Shown here: piece by piece, positions 62,477 through 64,000 of the stretch
How the letters are laid out: every line of letters starts with the position of its first letter
Position numbering within the stretch: the first letter of the stretch is position 1
NCBI RefSeq assembly: GCF_014190875.1
Contig: NZ_JACHVS010000001.1
Span: 1,426,001-1,490,000 of the forward strand
From: Paeniglutamicibacter cryotolerans
GTDB taxonomy: Bacteria; Actinomycetota; Actinomycetes; Actinomycetales; Micrococcaceae
Length of the DNA stretch: 64,000 bases
Direction: 5' to 3'
Notes under the pieces: model-generated
Told to the model about the DNA's origin: nothing
Database searches by the model: none
The model's input: only the letters and a program-made list of their open reading frames with translations
Program-made: the position numbers and the translations under genes

Positions 62477-63749
62477 GAACCCCATCGCGCTGGTGGACGT
62501 GAACAACTTCTACGTCTCATGTGAGAGGGTCTTCGATCCTTCACTGGAGGGGCGCCCGGTGGTGGTGCTCTCCAACAACGACGGGTGCGTCGTCGCGCGC
62601 TCGCAGGAAGCCAAGGACCTGGGTATCGAGACCGGGACGCCGTGGTTCAAGGTCAAGCCCTCGGCGGCGGCATGGAACCTGGTGGCGCGCAGCAGCAACT
62701 ACGAACTCTATGGAGACATGAGTGCCCGGGTGATGGAGGTCGTGGGCCGCTTCGGCACCTGGCAGGAGGTCTACTCGATCGACGAGTCGTTCCTGGGCCT
62801 GACCGGCACCGAGGGACAACTGCGTGAGATCGGGGAAGAAATCCGGGCCGCAGTGGCGCGGCAAGTGGGGGTGCCTGTCTGCGTGGGCATCGCCTCGACC
62901 AAGACCCTGGCCAAATTCACCAACCGCATTGCCAAGCAGAACGCCGCCATGGGCGGTGTCTGCTCGCTGGATTCCATGCCGGTGGGGCAAGTGGAGACCA
63001 TCCAGGAGCGGGTGCCGGTGACCGGGTTGTGGGGAGTGGGCGCGCGTACCGGAGACCGGCTCAAGGCCCAGGGCATCGTCTCGATCGCCGACCTGAAGCG
63101 GGCCGACCCGCTGGCGATCAGGAAGAAGTTCTCGGTGGTCTTGCAGCGTACGGTGCTCGAATTGAACGGAACCGCCTGCATCCCGCACACCGAGGAGCGG
63201 GTGGACAAGCAACAGATCATGTTTTCGCGCAGCTTCTCGACTCCCGTCACGACACTGGAGGAAATGGGACAGGTCTTCTCGATCTATGCCCAACGCGGGG
63301 CGGCACGGCTGACGGCCGGGGGCCAATGCGCCACGATGCTGACTGTCAGCGCCGGAACCAGCAGGTTCGCCGGCGGCGATGCGAGTTTCCCCGCAGTGAC
63401 GTTGCGTCTGCCTGCTCCAACCAGCGATCCGATAGTGCTGACGCGGCTGGCCGTTTCGGCGCTGCGCGGGATGATCGTGCCAGGAACCTCCTATGTGCGA
63501 GCCGGTGTCATGCTCGGTGGTCTGGAACCAGCCCGGGGCCAGGAGCAGTTCGACACGTTTGTCGATGACCGCGAATCGCTGGACCTGGGCGGGCTGTTGG
63601 GCAGCGTACGGGCCAAATTCGGAGATACGGCGATAGGTCTCGGTGCCGGTGGTCTGGCCGAACCGCCGGGATGGTCAATGAAGCGGGAGCTCTCTTCTCC
63701 GCGCTACACCACCGAATGGGAGGACCTGCCAGTCGTTTCTGCCAGATAG
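62469..63749 (+). CDS. umuC: Y-family DNA polymerase UmuC
   Basis: A 426-residue translesion polymerase (DNA polymerase V catalytic subunit). Active-site motifs are [18 protein letters not shown] (first Asp) and [10 protein letters not shown] (Asp-Glu pair); [13 protein letters not shown] and [15 protein letters not shown] (helix-hairpin-helix) and the little-finger region follow; length equals that of E. coli UmuC. It copies past damaged bases under SOS control with UmuD'. The ATG at 62469 overlaps the umuD stop (ATGTCTAG). The C-terminus ([17 protein letters not shown]) is the usual beta-clamp tail region. No truncation or frameshift seen. Confidence 0.95.
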   Translation: MSRNPIALVDVNNFYVSCERVFDPSLEGRPVVVLSNNDGCVVARSQEAKDLGIETGTPWFKVKPSAAAWNLVARSSNYELYGDMSARVMEVVGRFGTWQEVYSIDESFLGLTGTEGQLREIGEEIRAAVARQVGVPVCVGIASTKTLAKFTNRIAKQNAAMGGVCSLDSMPVGQVETIQERVPVTGLWGVGARTGDRLKAQGIVSIADLKRADPLAIRKKFSVVLQRTVLELNGTACIPHTEERVDKQQIMFSRSFSTPVTTLEEMGQVFSIYAQRGAARLTAGGQCATMLTVSAGTSRFAGGDASFPAVTLRLPAPTSDPIVLTRLAVSALRGMIVPGTSYVRAGVMLGGLEPARGQEQFDTFVDDRESLDLGGLLGSVRAKFGDTAIGLGAGGLAEPPGWSMKRELSSPRYTTEWEDLPVVSAR

Positions 63750-63771
63750 CGGGCGGGTGCAGTTCCCCGCT

Positions 63772-64000
63772 TCAGACGGAAGACGTACCCGGGGCGGTGA
63801 CCAGCCACAAGGGAGCGGTCGAGCCGGGGCGTCCCCACTGTGTGGTTTCCTCGGAGATCAGCCCCTCCAGCGCGTCGGACAGGCATTGTCGCAGGTGCCA
63901 GGGCACGGTGATGAACTCACCGACGTCCACGAGCCCGTCGGCTTGGATCCTCAACAGTTCCTCGCGCAGCAACTGTGCCAGGAAGGCCGAGGGGATACTG
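63772..64000 (-). CDS. Unidentified protein, C-terminal fragment
   Basis: The last 75 codons of a gene running in from the right edge. The visible end reads ... LLREELLRIQADGLVDVGEF ... ITVPWHLRQCLSDALEGLI ... WLVTAPGTSSV. I recognise no family. It is acidic and partly helical, with no membrane segment. It is convergent with umuC; the two stop codons are only 22 bases apart. A start cannot be given since it lies outside the window. Confidence 0.55.
   Translation of the reverse strand, partial: SIPSAFLAQLLREELLRIQADGLVDVGEFITVPWHLRQCLSDALEGLISEETTQWGRPGSTAPLWLVTAPGTSSV

Overview
The window reads as a chromosomal segment of a high-GC Gram-positive bacterium of the Actinomycetota, most likely an Arthrobacter-type member of the Micrococcaceae. 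The basis is the high GC content, the RamB-type regulator next to the glyoxylate-shunt genes, an actinobacterial RNase J, a SARP-type regulator, a CtaD-type oxidase and frequent GTG/TTG starts. I saw no rRNA, tRNA, phage, insertion sequence or CRISPR array. The assignment is from gene content only.

Layout. 1-2.1 kb: the 5' end of a DsbA/FrnE-type oxidoreductase, a DUF1275 membrane protein and an MFS exporter. 2.5-11.7 kb: a 1,864-residue secreted animal-type haem peroxidase with RTX calcium repeats and five Ig-like repeats, followed on the other strand by a SARP regulator, a response regulator and a histidine kinase. 11.9-16.7 kb: glyoxylate shunt (malate synthase aceB, isocitrate lyase aceA) with the divergent regulator ramB. 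16.8-19.1 kb: a divergent two-component system with a small secreted cysteine-containing peptide encoded directly before the kinase.

19.4-29.2 kb: a ten-gene, one-strand tellurium-resistance-type (Ter) cluster. It has three canonical TerD proteins, TelA, an XpaC-like protein, a fourth divergent TerD, a Pro/Ala-rich protein of unknown function, a CitE/HpcH-type aldolase, an 855-residue fusion of two phosphoribosyltransferase modules with TRSP and PELOTA-type regions, and a HAD phosphatase. This looks like a stress-sensing module joined to a small-molecule biosynthetic module. 29.6-31.1 kb: MarR regulator with a palindromic operator, and an SDR dehydrogenase. 31.2-34.6 kb: two tandem, equal-length acyl-CoA ligases. 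34.6-36.9 kb: alpha/beta hydrolase, XRE-cupin regulator and a divergent methyltransferase with a His-rich N-terminus. 37.1-39.5 kb: a primase-helicase of the TOTE type. 39.7-49.3 kb: cold-shock protein, GH3 glycosidase, RNase J, UbiB-family kinase and a SWIM-SNF2 helicase.

49.4-56 kb: cytochrome oxidase subunit I, a DadA-type FAD oxidoreductase, an MFS carrier and a BCCT osmolyte carrier. 56.1-58.5 kb: a three-gene operon of a tentative uracil-DNA-glycosylase-like protein, a MOSC protein and a [2Fe-2S] flavoreductase, which I suspect acts on N-hydroxylated nucleobases. 59-62 kb: a secreted SH3/peptidase-like gene broken by an in-frame TGA, then a DsbA-like membrane-anchored thioredoxin and a CcdA partner. 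62-63.7 kb: an SOS-type palindrome in front of umuD-umuC, with the UmuD catalytic lysine replaced by arginine. The window ends inside an unidentified gene.
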